Positions 16,397 through 25,529 are shown, counted from the first letter of the stretch. The stretch: 64,000 nt of DNA from JANXVR01 sp034667405 (GCA_034667405.1 JAXDJX010000012.1:51992-115991), one strand, 5' to 3'. Notes: generated from the letters alone by a model not told the origin. Program-made: numbers and translations.

Positions 16397-18202
16397 ATGA
16401 TGCGACGCTTCTTTCCTTTCGTCGCCGCGACCTTCGTGGCCGCCGCGCTGGCAGTGCCGGTTGCACTCGCCGGACCGGCTGCGGCCGGCGGTTCCAACGC
16501 CGGCAACGGCTCTGCGCTTACCGCCGGCCCCGCCCCCGATCCAGGTGCCGCGACCCGCTCTCCCGGCAACTTCACGTTCTTCGGTTCGGGTTGGGGCCAC
16601 GGGCTCGGCATGTCGCAGTGGGGTGCCTACGGCCTCTCCAAGAAGAACTGGAACCACTCCCGCATCCTCGAACACTTCTACTCGGGCACCACCGTCGTCA
16701 AAGAAGCGAACCTCCCGCAAACCATCAGGGTGGGGCTCACCTCCGGCAACGCGACGATCTCGTTGCACGCCGCCGGTGGTCCCGTGAGCCTGCGGACGGG
16801 GGACCAGAACACGGGCCACCTGGTGGGCAAGGTCCCCGGTGGAAAGACGTGGACCGTGCGAGCCGTCGCCACCGGATACAAGATCGTCGATCAGAACGGC
16901 CACACGGTCGGCGGCTCACCCGTGGGTGGACCGTCGCTCGATCTATTCGCGACGTATGCGTCCGGCGGAGCACGTGTCACCATCCCGCAGGCGGGCGCGT
17001 CGTATGACCACGGCTACATCCAGTTCGAGATGACGGGCAACCCCTCGTCGCGAAAGATGAAGCTGGTGCTTCCCATCAAGCTCGAGAACTACCTCTTGGG
17101 CATCGGCGAGATGCCCAGCAGTTGGCCCGCGCAGGCGCTCGAATCACAGGTCGTGGCCGCACGCAGCTACGCCGTCTACAAGCTGCGGCACTATCCCATC
17201 CAGAGCTCGTGCGATTGCGACGTGGTTGACGGTTCGAACGACCAAACCTATATCGGGTGGAACAAGTCCAGCGGTCCCGACGGAGCGCGATGGGTGCACG
17301 CCGTCGGTGCCACCGACTCGCACGTGGTCGAGTACCAACACGCCGTGGCCGACACCTTCTTCACGGCATCGGATGGCGGTCACACCGAGGACATCCAGGT
17401 CCAGTGGGGAACGCCACAATCTAGCTATCCGTACCTGGCAGGCGTGTGCGATGCGGGAGAATCGGTCGCGCCGGGCGACCCGTGGCTCAACTGGTCCAAG
17501 ACGCTCTCGGCGACCACGGTCACCAACGCGCTCGGCCTGGGCGGTCAGTTGCACACCGTCGCGAAGTTCAGCGCGGGCAACCGTGGGAGTTCGGGCCGGA
17601 TCGAGACCATCACGGCCTACGGGACGAACGGAAAGAGCGCTTCGGTCAGCGGCGCCTCCATCCGGTCGCGCTTAGGTCTCTACGACGATCGCGTCTGGGT
17701 GAACACCAACCGCAACGTGCTCGGCGGGATCCGGTCGCGCTATGACGCGGCCAACTGTGCACCCGGGCTCCCGACCAGCCAGAGGCGTTCGGTCAACGGT
17801 GGAAGCAGTCAGACATTCCAACATGGCGCCATCTACGCGAACGCCAAAGCACACGTGAACGTGTGGATCAAGGGGGACATCCTCAACGAGTATCACGCCG
17901 TCGGCGGGGCAGGCGGCAGGCTGGGACTTCCCACGAGCAAGGTCATCGTGCTCGCGAAGAACCTCAGCTGTCCGAACGGCTGTTCCCGCGTCGACCTCAC
18001 CCACGGCCGCATCTATTCCAAGGGCGGTGTCGCCACGAAGGCGCTCTGGGGGAAGGTGCTCCAGTCCTACCTGAACCACGGAGGTGCGTCGGGGTCCCTC
18101 GGATTCCCGACCTCACGCGTGCAGGGAAGCAACGGCACCAGTACGGCCTCGTTCGAGCACGGGACCATCACCTGTAACTCCTCGGGCTGCTCGGTCAGCT
18201 GA
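16397..18202 (+). CDS. Secreted SpoIID/LytB-domain protein with C-terminal LGFP repeats
   Basis: Probable secreted peptidoglycan-acting protein of 601 aa. A signal peptide covers about residues 1-30 (Ala/Val-rich, ending near AAGG). FGSGWGHGLGMSQWGAYG (about 57-74) and YLLGIGEMPSSWPAQALESQ (about 230-250) mark a SpoIID domain, the family of lytic transglycosylases that cut denuded glycan in sporulating Firmicutes. The last 130 residues are LGFP repeats (GRLGLPTSK, GSLGFPTSRV), a wall-anchoring module of Actinobacteria. No sporulation genes are nearby, so a general wall-remodelling role is more likely. Confidence 0.88.
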   Translation: MMRRFFPFVAATFVAAALAVPVALAGPAAAGGSNAGNGSALTAGPAPDPGAATRSPGNFTFFGSGWGHGLGMSQWGAYGLSKKNWNHSRILEHFYSGTTVVKEANLPQTIRVGLTSGNATISLHAAGGPVSLRTGDQNTGHLVGKVPGGKTWTVRAVATGYKIVDQNGHTVGGSPVGGPSLDLFATYASGGARVTIPQAGASYDHGYIQFEMTGNPSSRKMKLVLPIKLENYLLGIGEMPSSWPAQALESQVVAARSYAVYKLRHYPIQSSCDCDVVDGSNDQTYIGWNKSSGPDGARWVHAVGATDSHVVEYQHAVADTFFTASDGGHTEDIQVQWGTPQSSYPYLAGVCDAGESVAPGDPWLNWSKTLSATTVTNALGLGGQLHTVAKFSAGNRGSSGRIETITAYGTNGKSASVSGASIRSRLGLYDDRVWVNTNRNVLGGIRSRYDAANCAPGLPTSQRRSVNGGSSQTFQHGAIYANAKAHVNVWIKGDILNEYHAVGGAGGRLGLPTSKVIVLAKNLSCPNGCSRVDLTHGRIYSKGGVATKALWGKVLQSYLNHGGASGSLGFPTSRVQGSNGTSTASFEHGTITCNSSGCSVS

Positions 18203-18203
18203 C

Positions 18204-19022
18204 TCAGATCGCCGAGGTTGCCTCTCGGGCGACGCCGATGTAGGTCCGACCGCCCGCGGGTGGGTTCTCGTATTGCGAGGCGAACGCGAAGGCGGCCGCA
18301 AGGCTCGGCGCGCTGCAGGACTGCAACCGGTGCCACCCAGCAAGGGCCATCTCGATCCCCTTCGGCAACTGTCCGTTCGTTCCCGGATAGTCGTATGGCG
18401 CGATGACGACCTTGGACTGACCGACGTTGGCCGTCTGTGAGTAGAACTCCTTGATCTTCGCAAGTTCGGGCGACGAGGCGATGGCGGGGGAGTACCAGAT
18501 GACGACGCCGGCGTGCTCGAGCGTGTGGATGGCGCGATACACATCAGGGGGAGCGTCGTAGATCCCGGCCGCGAGTGGTCCCGGTGGGATGTTCGCGTGG
18601 GGCCCGGAGACCGGCGGTACGGTGGGATAGGTGCTGAGAGCGGGTTCGGTCAGCACCGGGGCGACGCCGATATGCGCATGGTCGATGAGGGGGTCGGCGC
18701 CACCTGCGTTGTTGTAGTTCGGGGTCTCGACCACGGCATCGCAGCCGGCCGTCTTCGCAGCTGCGTCAGCTTGGCTGAGGAGGGCGGACATGGTCGGTAG
18801 CGTGCCCGCTTGAGTGGACGGCGACTTGCTCGGCAACAAGGTCACGACCGCGACGACCGCCACGATGGCGGCTACGACCAGTGCGATGCCGATCTTGCGG
18901 TTGCGCTTGCGCGCGGCCATCTGCCGCTCGATCTCCAGTCGCTTCAGGCGTGCTTCCTCCTGACGCTGGGCCTTCGTCGGCCGGGCACCGGTGTTGCCAC
19001 CCTGCGATCCCTTGTTGGTCAA
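18204..19022 (-). CDS. DUF3105 membrane-anchored protein
   Basis: Protein of 272 aa with a highly charged N-terminal cytosolic helix (QRQEEARLKRLEIERQ), one membrane span at about 43-64 and an external DUF3105 domain recognised by VPPVSGPHANIPPGPLAAGIYD and TLEHAGVVIWYSP. Conserved His residues in those motifs suggest metal or ligand binding. The function of the family is unknown. The start is TTG at 19022, supported by GGAGG 6 nt upstream. A TAGGCT -10 box on the minus strand (19082-19077) gives a leader of about 48 nt. It is convergent with the SpoIID gene. Confidence 0.85.
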   Translation of the reverse strand: MTNKGSQGGNTGARPTKAQRQEEARLKRLEIERQMAARKRNRKIGIALVVAAIVAVVAVVTLLPSKSPSTQAGTLPTMSALLSQADAAAKTAGCDAVVETPNYNNAGGADPLIDHAHIGVAPVLTEPALSTYPTVPPVSGPHANIPPGPLAAGIYDAPPDVYRAIHTLEHAGVVIWYSPAIASSPELAKIKEFYSQTANVGQSKVVIAPYDYPGTNGQLPKGIEMALAGWHRLQSCSAPSLAAAFAFASQYENPPAGGRTYIGVAREATSAI

Positions 19023-19076
19023 GCTGATCCTCCGGTAGGCGATGAACGGCCTCGCGGGGGCCGATGCGAGGGCGCA

Positions 19077-19082
19077 AGCCTA
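19077..19082 (-). promoter_or_regulatory. -10 box (TAGGCT) of the DUF3105 gene
   Basis: On the minus strand it reads CGG-TAGGCT, the same extended form seen before the LCP and acetolactate-synthase-like genes, but with a leader of about 48 nt and a normal ribosome site. Confidence 0.45.
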
Positions 19083-19106
19083 CCGAAAGAGTGGCCGTTC
19101 GGAGTC

Positions 19107-19135
19107 TTGCACCACCCATCCGGGCTTCCTATGCT
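19107..19135 (+). promoter_or_regulatory. Sigma70-type promoter of the purine permease
   Basis: TTGCAC (19107-19112), a 17-nt spacer and TATGCT (19130-19135): the best -35/-10 pair with ideal spacing that I found in the window. Predicted start near 19142, with a leader of about 56 nt. Confidence 0.6.
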
Positions 19136-19154
19136 CGGGATGCCTTCCCCAGGC

Positions 19155-19177
19155 GGCCGGCCGACTACACGCCGGCC
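19155..19177 (+). promoter_or_regulatory. Hairpin in the purine-permease leader
   Basis: Perfect 7-bp stem GGCCGGC / GCCGGCC with a 9-nt loop, ending 8-10 nt before the GAGAGG ribosome site. It could limit access to the start region. It does not show the three-way junction of a purine riboswitch. Confidence 0.4.
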
Positions 19178-19197
19178 CGGCGCAGAGAGGGGGGCGG

Positions 19198-20592
19198 ATG
19201 GCGAAGACCGACGACAGCATCCGGATCGGCGAAGCCGGACCGGGGGGCGGGCTCGACGGATTCTTCAAGATCACGGCACGAGGTTCCACCGTACGCACCG
19301 AGGTCATCGCGGGCATCACGACCTGGCTCACGATGGCCTACATCCTGTTCGTGAATCCATCGATCCTGGGCCTGGGTGGCAAAGGCTTGGAGTTCGGCCA
19401 GGTTCTGACGGTCACCGCGCTGGCTGCGGGCGTCATGACCATCCTCATGGGGGTGGTGGCGAACTACCCGTTCGCGCTGGCAGCGGGGCTCGGGCTCAAC
19501 GCGTTCGTGGCATTCACGCTGGTGCTGGGGGACAAGCTGACGTTCCCGGAGGCGATGGGTGTCATCGTGGCAGAAGGCATCCTCATCACCATCTTGGTGC
19601 TCACGGGGGTCCGCGAAGCCGTCATCAACGCCATCCCCATGGACCTCAAGCGAGCCATCGGTATCGGCATCGGGGCGTTCATCGCGCTGATCGGCCTCGT
19701 GAACGCCGGGGTTGTGACGAACACCGGCGCAACGCCGCTCTCGCTCTCGCCGGAACTGACGAAATGGACCATCGCCGTATTCGTGGTGGGGCTCGCTCTT
19801 TCGGGTGCGCTCGTAGCACGCAAGGTGAAAGGGGCGCTGCTCATCGGCATCGTGATCTCAACGGTGTTCGCGATCATCGTGAACGAGATCACGCACCTGG
19901 CCATCTGGCACCAGGGGATCGCGGCCGTGCCTCACAAGGTGTGGGCCGCTCCCGATTTCAACCTGGTCGGGAAGTTCTCGTTCGGGTTCATCTCGAAGCT
20001 GGGGATCATCACAGCGCTTGCAGCCGTCGGGTCGGTCATGTTGTCGGACTTCTTCGACACGGTCGGGACGGTCATCGGGATCGGCGGCGAGGCCGGGTTA
20101 CTTGATGACGACGGCAAGCTCCCGGGGATGAAGAAGGTGCTCCTCATCGACTCGTTGGCAGCGATGGCGGGAGGGCTCACCTCGAGTTCGTCGAACACCA
20201 CGTTCATCGAGAGTGCCTCCGGCGTGTCGGAAGGCGGGCGGACGGGGCTCGCGTCGGTGGTGACGGGCGTGCTGTTCCTCCTGGCGATGTTCTTCTCGCC
20301 GATCGCCGGGGTCATCCCTCCGGAGGCCACCGCACCCGCGCTCGTCATCGTCGGGTATTTCATGATGACGCTGGTGAAGGACATCGATTGGGCCGACGCG
20401 GGGATCGGGATCCCCGCCCTCCTCACGATCGTGATGATGCCGTTCACCTACTCGATCACGAACGGCGTTGGGGCAGGATTCCTCTCCTACACCGTGATCG
20501 CCGTGCTGCGCGGGAAATGGCGCGATGTCCACCCCCTCATGTACGTGGTTGCGGCGATCTTCGCCGTGTACTTCATCCACGGCGTGGTCTAG
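19198..20592 (+). CDS. NCS2 / AzgA-like guanine-hypoxanthine permease
   Basis: Proton-coupled purine uptake protein of the inner membrane, 464 aa with about 12-14 spans. The N-terminal ITTWLTMAYILFVNPSIL and the later SSNTTFIESASGVSEGGRTG (the conserved substrate-site loop of the AzgA/PbuG branch) are clear. The ATG at 19198 follows a GAGAGGGGGG ribosome site; the upstream in-frame extension lies in the leader. The stop overlaps that of fbiB on the other strand (20589-20592). Hypoxanthine, guanine or adenine are all possible substrates; nothing here tells which. Confidence 0.9.
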   Translation: MAKTDDSIRIGEAGPGGGLDGFFKITARGSTVRTEVIAGITTWLTMAYILFVNPSILGLGGKGLEFGQVLTVTALAAGVMTILMGVVANYPFALAAGLGLNAFVAFTLVLGDKLTFPEAMGVIVAEGILITILVLTGVREAVINAIPMDLKRAIGIGIGAFIALIGLVNAGVVTNTGATPLSLSPELTKWTIAVFVVGLALSGALVARKVKGALLIGIVISTVFAIIVNEITHLAIWHQGIAAVPHKVWAAPDFNLVGKFSFGFISKLGIITALAAVGSVMLSDFFDTVGTVIGIGGEAGLLDDDGKLPGMKKVLLIDSLAAMAGGLTSSSSNTTFIESASGVSEGGRTGLASVVTGVLFLLAMFFSPIAGVIPPEATAPALVIVGYFMMTLVKDIDWADAGIGIPALLTIVMMPFTYSITNGVGAGFLSYTVIAVLRGKWRDVHPLMYVVAAIFAVYFIHGVV

Positions 20593-21878
20593 GACCAGGT
20601 GAGGAAGTCGTCGAGTTCCATCGGGGGGCGGGGCCGGGAGGCTCCGCCCTCCGGCATCGGCCCTGCCGCCACCGTGCCCAGCGCGAACCACTCGTCGCCG
20701 AGCCCCAGGGCGTACCGGCTCTCCTCTTGGCAGAAGAGCGTCGAGCTGATCCAACAGCTCGCCACGTTCTGAGCGCTGAGCCCCAGCAGCAGGCTCTGGA
20801 TGGCCGCGCCGCCCGAGAGGAGGAACATGTCCCGCTCTGCGCCGCTCCGCTCGCCATCCGGGTAGGGATGGGCCCCCGCGAAGCGAACGAACGGAACGAT
20901 GAGCACCGGCGCTGCTCCCAGCACTGCGTCGCTCCGAGCGATCCTTCGCTCGATGACGTCCTCGGCGGTGTCGTCTTCACGGAGGTCGGCGCGCCATGCC
21001 CCCGCGATGGCCCCCAGCAGATGACGCTTCGCGGCCGCCGACTCAAGCACGACGAACCGCCATGGCCGGGTGTGATGGGGCGCGGGAGCCGTGCAGGCTG
21101 CTTGGACCGCCGCCTCGATCGCATCCCTCGAGACCGGGCCGTCGCCGAACGCACGGACGGTTCGCCGGTCGTGGATCGCTTGGAGCGGCGAGGCTCTGAA
21201 CAGGTCTTCGCCGGGCGGCCGGACCAGGGCGCTCGCGGGGGCGTCGGGCGCCGCCGCCGGACGTTCCACATCGCGGATGAGTGCTGCGGGGATCCGACCG
21301 GCCTTCGGCATGACCAGACCGCTCGCGGCCGCCAGCTCGTCGGCGAACGCAACCACCGTCATCTCCAGCGGCCGGCCGTTGTGGTCCGGTGTCTCCCGCA
21401 GGTCCACGACCGAGGGCAACCCCGCAGACCCGACGGCGACGTTCACCAGACCGTTTCGCCACGGACGTCCGAACGTGTCCGTGATGACCACGCCGAGACG
21501 AACACCCAGGCGCTGATGCAAACCCTCTCGGAGCCGCTCTGCGCTGGCGTCCGGATCCACCGGGAGCAAGGCGATGATGCCGGCGTCAAGGTTCGAGGCG
21601 TCGACGCCGGCGTTCGCGCAGACGAAGCCATGCGCGGTCTCTGCGATGACCAGATCGCCGCGTCGCGCCACCACGCGAACCGTCTCCGACTCGACCCAAC
21701 GGCGGCGATCGGTTCCCGGAACCAGCCGCCCTTCCGCCTTCGAGACGATCTTCGAGGTGACCGCAAGGACCTCTCCGTCCTTCGGGTCGAGCGGGTGGAG
21801 GGCCTCTGCGAGCAGGGCGACCAGATCGGTTCCCGGAAGGATCTCCGGAAGCCCGTTCAGAGCGACGATGTCGGTCAT
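20589..21878 (-). CDS. fbiB: Coenzyme F420:L-glutamate ligase fused to nitroreductase domain (FbiB)
   Basis: Adds the glutamate tail to F420. In 429 aa the N-terminal CofE domain (about 1-240) has PEILPGTDL, AVTSKIVSKAEGRLVPG, VCANAGVDASN and ITDTFGRPWRNG, the GTP/metal and substrate segments of gamma-glutamyl ligases. The C-terminal domain (about 240-429) is an FMN nitroreductase fold (IHDRRTVRAFG, APAPHHTRPWRFVVL), which in mycobacterial FbiB reduces dehydro-F420. The fusion is an actinobacterial trait. The ATG at 21878 overlaps the fbiA stop (ATGA). The open frame further upstream lies within fbiA and is not used. Confidence 0.95.
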   Translation of the reverse strand: MTDIVALNGLPEILPGTDLVALLAEALHPLDPKDGEVLAVTSKIVSKAEGRLVPGTDRRRWVESETVRVVARRGDLVIAETAHGFVCANAGVDASNLDAGIIALLPVDPDASAERLREGLHQRLGVRLGVVITDTFGRPWRNGLVNVAVGSAGLPSVVDLRETPDHNGRPLEMTVVAFADELAAASGLVMPKAGRIPAALIRDVERPAAAPDAPASALVRPPGEDLFRASPLQAIHDRRTVRAFGDGPVSRDAIEAAVQAACTAPAPHHTRPWRFVVLESAAAKRHLLGAIAGAWRADLREDDTAEDVIERRIARSDAVLGAAPVLIVPFVRFAGAHPYPDGERSGAERDMFLLSGGAAIQSLLLGLSAQNVASCWISSTLFCQEESRYALGLGDEWFALGTVAAGPMPEGGASRPRPPMELDDFLTWS

Positions 21879-22825
21879 GCCACCGAATCGAGCGTTTGGC
21901 GGGCGAGAGCCTCGGCGACATCGTCGTTGCGCATCACCGTGTCGGTCACGCTGACCCAGAGGCCGAGTTCCTCGGTGATCAGCGGGGCAAGATCGCGATC
22001 GACCTGGTCGATCACCCATGCCCCCAGGAGGTCGCGATAGGCCCGAGCGACACCGGCCGCGCTCACCTCCATCCCGACGGCCGGCATGAGCTTGTCGGCC
22101 ATGCCCGCCAACGGGGCTCCGCCCACGATGGGTGAGACCCCCGTCACCACGTTCCGCCGAGCGGCCACCTCGCGTCGGATGCCCGGAACCGCGAGCACCG
22201 GACCGACCGACACCACGGGGTTGGATGGGCAGATGATCACCACGTCGGCCTCCGAGATCGCGTCGAGGACGCCCGGTGCCGGTTGTGCGACCTGCGCATC
22301 GGAGAACCGGATCCCCTTCACGTCGTCGGTGGCATGGCGTCGCACCCAGTACTCCTGGAAGTGGAGGTCGAGCGCACGGCCGGTGGTTGGCTCGACGGCG
22401 TCGATCCGCGTGGTCAGCGGGTCGTCGGTCGCGGGCAGCACCCGTACCTCCACCCCGAACCTCGCGCAGACCCGTTCGGTCACCCGGCTGAGGGGGACCC
22501 CCGCTGCCAGCTCCCGGCTCCGGTACAGGTGCGTCGCCAGATCCAGATCTCCCAATCCGAACCAGGCCGCCTCGGGATCGAAGGCGGCCAACTCCTCGGT
22601 CGCGCGGAACGTCTCCCCCCGGCGGCCCCACCCACGCTCCCGGTCGAACACATCTCCCAGCCAATAGGTCACCGAATCAAGGTCCGGCGAGACGTGAAGG
22701 CCGTGCATCACCACGTCGTCGCCGACGTTCACGATCACCGTCACGTCCCGAGGGGGAACGGCACGGATCAGCCCGCGGAGGAACTTCCCCGCCCCGATCC
22801 CGCCTGCCAATGCCGTCACCTTCAT
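21875..22825 (-). CDS. fbiA: F420 2-phospho-L-lactate/enolpyruvyl transferase (FbiA/CofD)
   Basis: Joins the activated phospho-lactate or phosphoenolpyruvate unit (EPPG/LPPG) to the deazaflavin Fo, giving F420-0 or dehydro-F420-0. Motifs in 316 aa: MKVTALAGGIGAGKFLRGL, VNVGDD followed by LHVSPDLDSVTYWL, GDLDLATHLYR, and ICPSNPVVSVGPVLAVPGI, all typical of CofD. The ATG at 22825 is where homology begins; an upstream in-frame ATG at 22867 would overlap fbiC. The gene is translationally coupled to fbiB and shares a 28-bp divergent promoter region with fbiC. It belongs to the cytosolic F420 pathway. Confidence 0.95.
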   Translation of the reverse strand: MKVTALAGGIGAGKFLRGLIRAVPPRDVTVIVNVGDDVVMHGLHVSPDLDSVTYWLGDVFDRERGWGRRGETFRATEELAAFDPEAAWFGLGDLDLATHLYRSRELAAGVPLSRVTERVCARFGVEVRVLPATDDPLTTRIDAVEPTTGRALDLHFQEYWVRRHATDDVKGIRFSDAQVAQPAPGVLDAISEADVVIICPSNPVVSVGPVLAVPGIRREVAARRNVVTGVSPIVGGAPLAGMADKLMPAVGMEVSAAGVARAYRDLLGAWVIDQVDRDLAPLITEELGLWVSVTDTVMRNDDVAEALARQTLDSVA

Positions 22826-22833
22826 CGCGCTAC

Positions 22834-22846
22834 AGCGTAGTAGGCT
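22834..22846. promoter_or_regulatory. Abutting divergent -10 boxes of fbiA and fbiC
   Basis: Minus strand TACGCT (22839-22834) is 8 nt from the fbiA ATG; plus strand TAGGCT (22841-22846) is 7 nt from the fbiC ATG. The two hexamers are one base apart inside a 28-bp intergenic gap, so both transcripts look leaderless and the two polymerases cannot bind at once. Confidence 0.55.
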
Positions 22847-22853
22847 CGGCCGC

Positions 22854-25337
22854 ATGCCCCAGCCCACGCCGTCTCAGGTGCGGAGAGCGCTCGCGCGCGC
22901 CGAAGCCGGGAAGGCCCTATCCGAACCAGAAGCCGAGGCATTGTTCTCCGCCGCCGGCCCTGACCTCGAGCGACTCAGGTCCATCGCGGCCGGCCTCCGC
23001 GACACCGGCTTCGGGAACACGGTGACGTATTCGCGCAAGGTGTTCATCCCTCTCACCATGCTCTGTCGCGACCACTGCCACTACTGCACCTTCGCGAAAC
23101 CGCCTGCGAAACTCGACGCCCCGTTCTTCACTCCCGAGGAGGTCGTGGCCGTCGCCGCACGCGGGCGTGAAGCAGGCTGCAAGGAAGCCCTATTCACCCT
23201 CGGCGACCAACCCGAGCTGCGCTACCCCGAGGCCCGCGAATGGCTCGCCGCGCGCGGCTACTCCTCAACGCTGGACTACGTCCGCGCGGTTGCGATCCGT
23301 GTTATCGAGGAGACGGGCCTCCTGCCGCAACTCAATACCGGTGTGATGTCGTACGAGGCGATCGCCCGGTTGAAGCAGGTCAGCGCCTCGATGGGGATCA
23401 TGTTGGAGACCACGAGCGATCGGCTGGCGGCCAAGGGAGGTCCGCATTTCGGTTCGCCCGACAAGATCCCGGCGGTGCGGCTCCAGACGCTCGAGGACGC
23501 GGGGCGGATGGCGGTGCCGTTCACCACCGGCATCCTCGTCGGGATCGGAGAAACGTTCCTGGACCGGGCGCAGACCATCCTCGCCATCCGCGAACTTCAC
23601 CGGCGCTATCGCCACATCCAAGAGGTCATCGTCCAGAACTTCCGTGCGAAGCCGGCGACCGCGATGCAGGACGCTCCCGAGCCCGGCGACCAGGAATTCC
23701 TGGCGGCGGTGGCAGCGACAAGGGTCCTGATGGGTCCCTATGTCAGTGTCCAGGCGCCGCCGAACCTCTCCGATCCGGAGCAGCAGGCTCGCCTCTTGGA
23801 CTCCGGCATCAACGACTGGGGCGGGGTCAGTCCGCTGACGCCCGACCATGTGAATCCCGAGCGGCCCTGGCCCTCCATAGAGGCACTCGCCGCGACCACG
23901 GCTTCGAGAGGCAAGGATCTGCGCGAACGCCTCACCATCTATCCGGCGTTCGCCGCGAAACCGGACCCCTACCTCGCCGCCAAGATGCGCGGCCCCGTGA
24001 ACGCGCTCCTGGGTCCCGACGGTCTGGCGGTGGAAGGACAGCAGCCGGAGCCCATCGCCTGGCAGGACCCGGATGTCCTTTGGAAGCCCCGGACCATCGA
24101 GCTGACGTTCGCGAAGGCAGCGGACGCGGGCCTCCGTGAGGATGGAGAAGCCGTCTACGGTGGGTTCGACGGCAGCGACGCCGCGAGCGCCTGGTACACG
24201 GATGCGCCACCTCCCGCCCGGGTCGACGCAGAGATCCGCAGTGCCCTCAAGAAGGCCGAGGCCCACCACGCACTCACCGACGCCGAGGCCCTCTCGCTCT
24301 TCAGAGCCGAGGGCCCTGCCCTGAACGAGCTCTGTGCGGTCGCAGATGGACTGCGCCGCGAGGCGGTTGGGGACGAGGTCACCTACGTGGTCAACCGCAA
24401 CATCAACTTCACCAACGTCTGCTACGTGGGATGCCGGTTCTGCGCCTTCGCCCAGCGGGAGGCGGACGCCGAGTCCTACACCCTGACGCTGTCCGAGGTG
24501 GCCGATCGCGCGCAGGAGGCGTGGGAATGGGGCGCCACCGAGATCTGCATGCAGGGCGGGATCCATCCGGACCTACCCGGTTCGTTCTACGTAGACCTCT
24601 TGGACGCCGTCAAAACCCGCACTCCGGACATGCATATCCACGCCTTCAGCCCGATGGAGATCCTCAACGGGGCCACCAAACTGGGCGTGTCGTTCCACGG
24701 ATTCCTCTCCGAAGCGAAGGCTCACGGACTGGGCACGATCCCCGGAACAGCGGCCGAGATCCTCGATGACGACGTCAGATGGCTCCTGACCAAAGGAAAA
24801 CTTCCGGCAGATTCTTGGGAGGAGATCGTCCGAACGGCGCACGCGCTCGGCATCAGAAGCAGCGCGACCATCATGTTCGGGCACGTGGATGCTCCGCCAC
24901 ATTGGGTCGCTCATATCCGCAGGATCGCACGCATCCAAGCCGACACGGGCGGGTTCACGGAGTTCGTTCCGTTGCCGTTCGTGCATCGGAACGCGCCGAT
25001 CTATCTTGCGGGCAAGGCTCGCGCGGGCGCGACGTTCCAGGAGAACCTCAGGATGCATGCCGTGGCTCGGATCCTCCTCGACGGACTGATACCGAATATC
25101 CAGGTGAGCTGGCCGAAACTAGGAGTGGCTGCGTGCCAAGACATCTTGCGCGCCGGCGCGAACGACTTCGGAGGCACGCTCATGGAAGAGACCATCAGCA
25201 GGATGGCCGGAGCCGAGTGGGGGATCATCATGACGCCCGAGCAGTTCGACGGCGCGATCCGGGAGATCGGCCGTGTGCCCGCGGTGCGAACCACGACGTA
25301 TGACCGGATCGTCCCGGTGACGTCCGCGGCGTCGTAA
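22854..25337 (+). CDS. fbiC: 7,8-didemethyl-8-hydroxy-5-deazariboflavin (Fo) synthase, CofG-CofH fusion
   Basis: Makes Fo, the chromophore of F420, from tyrosine and 5-amino-6-ribitylaminouracil by two radical SAM reactions. In 827 aa there are two radical SAM units: the CofG part with C71/C75/C78 (CRDHCHYC) and the CofH part with C523/C527/C530 (CYVGCRFC). Both keep the CxxxCxxC cluster motif. Downstream segments ETTSDRL, LVGIGET and ATIMFGHVD fit the family. Length matches actinobacterial FbiC. Together with fbiA and fbiB this gives Fo synthesis plus tail addition; only fbiD/cofC is not seen here. Confidence 0.96.
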   Translation: MPQPTPSQVRRALARAEAGKALSEPEAEALFSAAGPDLERLRSIAAGLRDTGFGNTVTYSRKVFIPLTMLCRDHCHYCTFAKPPAKLDAPFFTPEEVVAVAARGREAGCKEALFTLGDQPELRYPEAREWLAARGYSSTLDYVRAVAIRVIEETGLLPQLNTGVMSYEAIARLKQVSASMGIMLETTSDRLAAKGGPHFGSPDKIPAVRLQTLEDAGRMAVPFTTGILVGIGETFLDRAQTILAIRELHRRYRHIQEVIVQNFRAKPATAMQDAPEPGDQEFLAAVAATRVLMGPYVSVQAPPNLSDPEQQARLLDSGINDWGGVSPLTPDHVNPERPWPSIEALAATTASRGKDLRERLTIYPAFAAKPDPYLAAKMRGPVNALLGPDGLAVEGQQPEPIAWQDPDVLWKPRTIELTFAKAADAGLREDGEAVYGGFDGSDAASAWYTDAPPPARVDAEIRSALKKAEAHHALTDAEALSLFRAEGPALNELCAVADGLRREAVGDEVTYVVNRNINFTNVCYVGCRFCAFAQREADAESYTLTLSEVADRAQEAWEWGATEICMQGGIHPDLPGSFYVDLLDAVKTRTPDMHIHAFSPMEILNGATKLGVSFHGFLSEAKAHGLGTIPGTAAEILDDDVRWLLTKGKLPADSWEEIVRTAHALGIRSSATIMFGHVDAPPHWVAHIRRIARIQADTGGFTEFVPLPFVHRNAPIYLAGKARAGATFQENLRMHAVARILLDGLIPNIQVSWPKLGVAACQDILRAGANDFGGTLMEETISRMAGAEWGIIMTPEQFDGAIREIGRVPAVRTTTYDRIVPVTSAAS

Positions 25338-25348
25338 CGCCCTTTTCC

Positions 25349-25385
25349 GTCAACCACCTTGACGGGTTCGGTCAACCAGATTGAC
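25349..25385. promoter_or_regulatory. Tandem GTCAA-N5-TTGAC dyads upstream of whiB
   Basis: Two perfect 15-bp inverted repeats, 25349-25363 and 25371-25385, share the first 8 bases and differ only in the central bases. Their centres are 22 bp apart, about two helical turns, so a dimeric regulator could bind both on one face. The second TTGAC also could serve as a -35 (TTGACC with TAAGAC 16 nt on). Confidence 0.6.
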
Positions 25386-25511
25386 CGTCGTATTTCTGCC
25401 GGTAAGACCTTGCAACCCGCGAAAAGTCTCGTAAGCATGGGATACCGCAAGGGGATGAGGCAGAGAACTTCCTCGCGTTAGGTCTTGTCAAGGAGGGTGT
25501 TCTTCCCGCAG

Positions 25512-25529
25512 AATCACACCGATGTGATT
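25512..25529. promoter_or_regulatory. 18-bp perfect palindrome at the whiB start region
   Basis: AATCACACCGATGTGATT: 7-bp arms around a 4-bp centre, placed just before the G-rich ribosome site of whiB (GTG at 25547). It could be an operator or, in RNA, a hairpin next to the ribosome site. An AAGGAGGG run occurs about 15 bp upstream. Confidence 0.55.

Noticed and set aside
19136..19197. Purine riboswitch before the NCS2 permease
   Set aside because: The leader is too short and lacks the conserved three-way junction; only one hairpin is visible.
25349..25385. Tandem GTCAA/TTGAC dyads as terminators of fbiC
   Set aside because: Stems are only 5 bp with 5-nt loops and no T-run; their regular spacing fits protein binding better.
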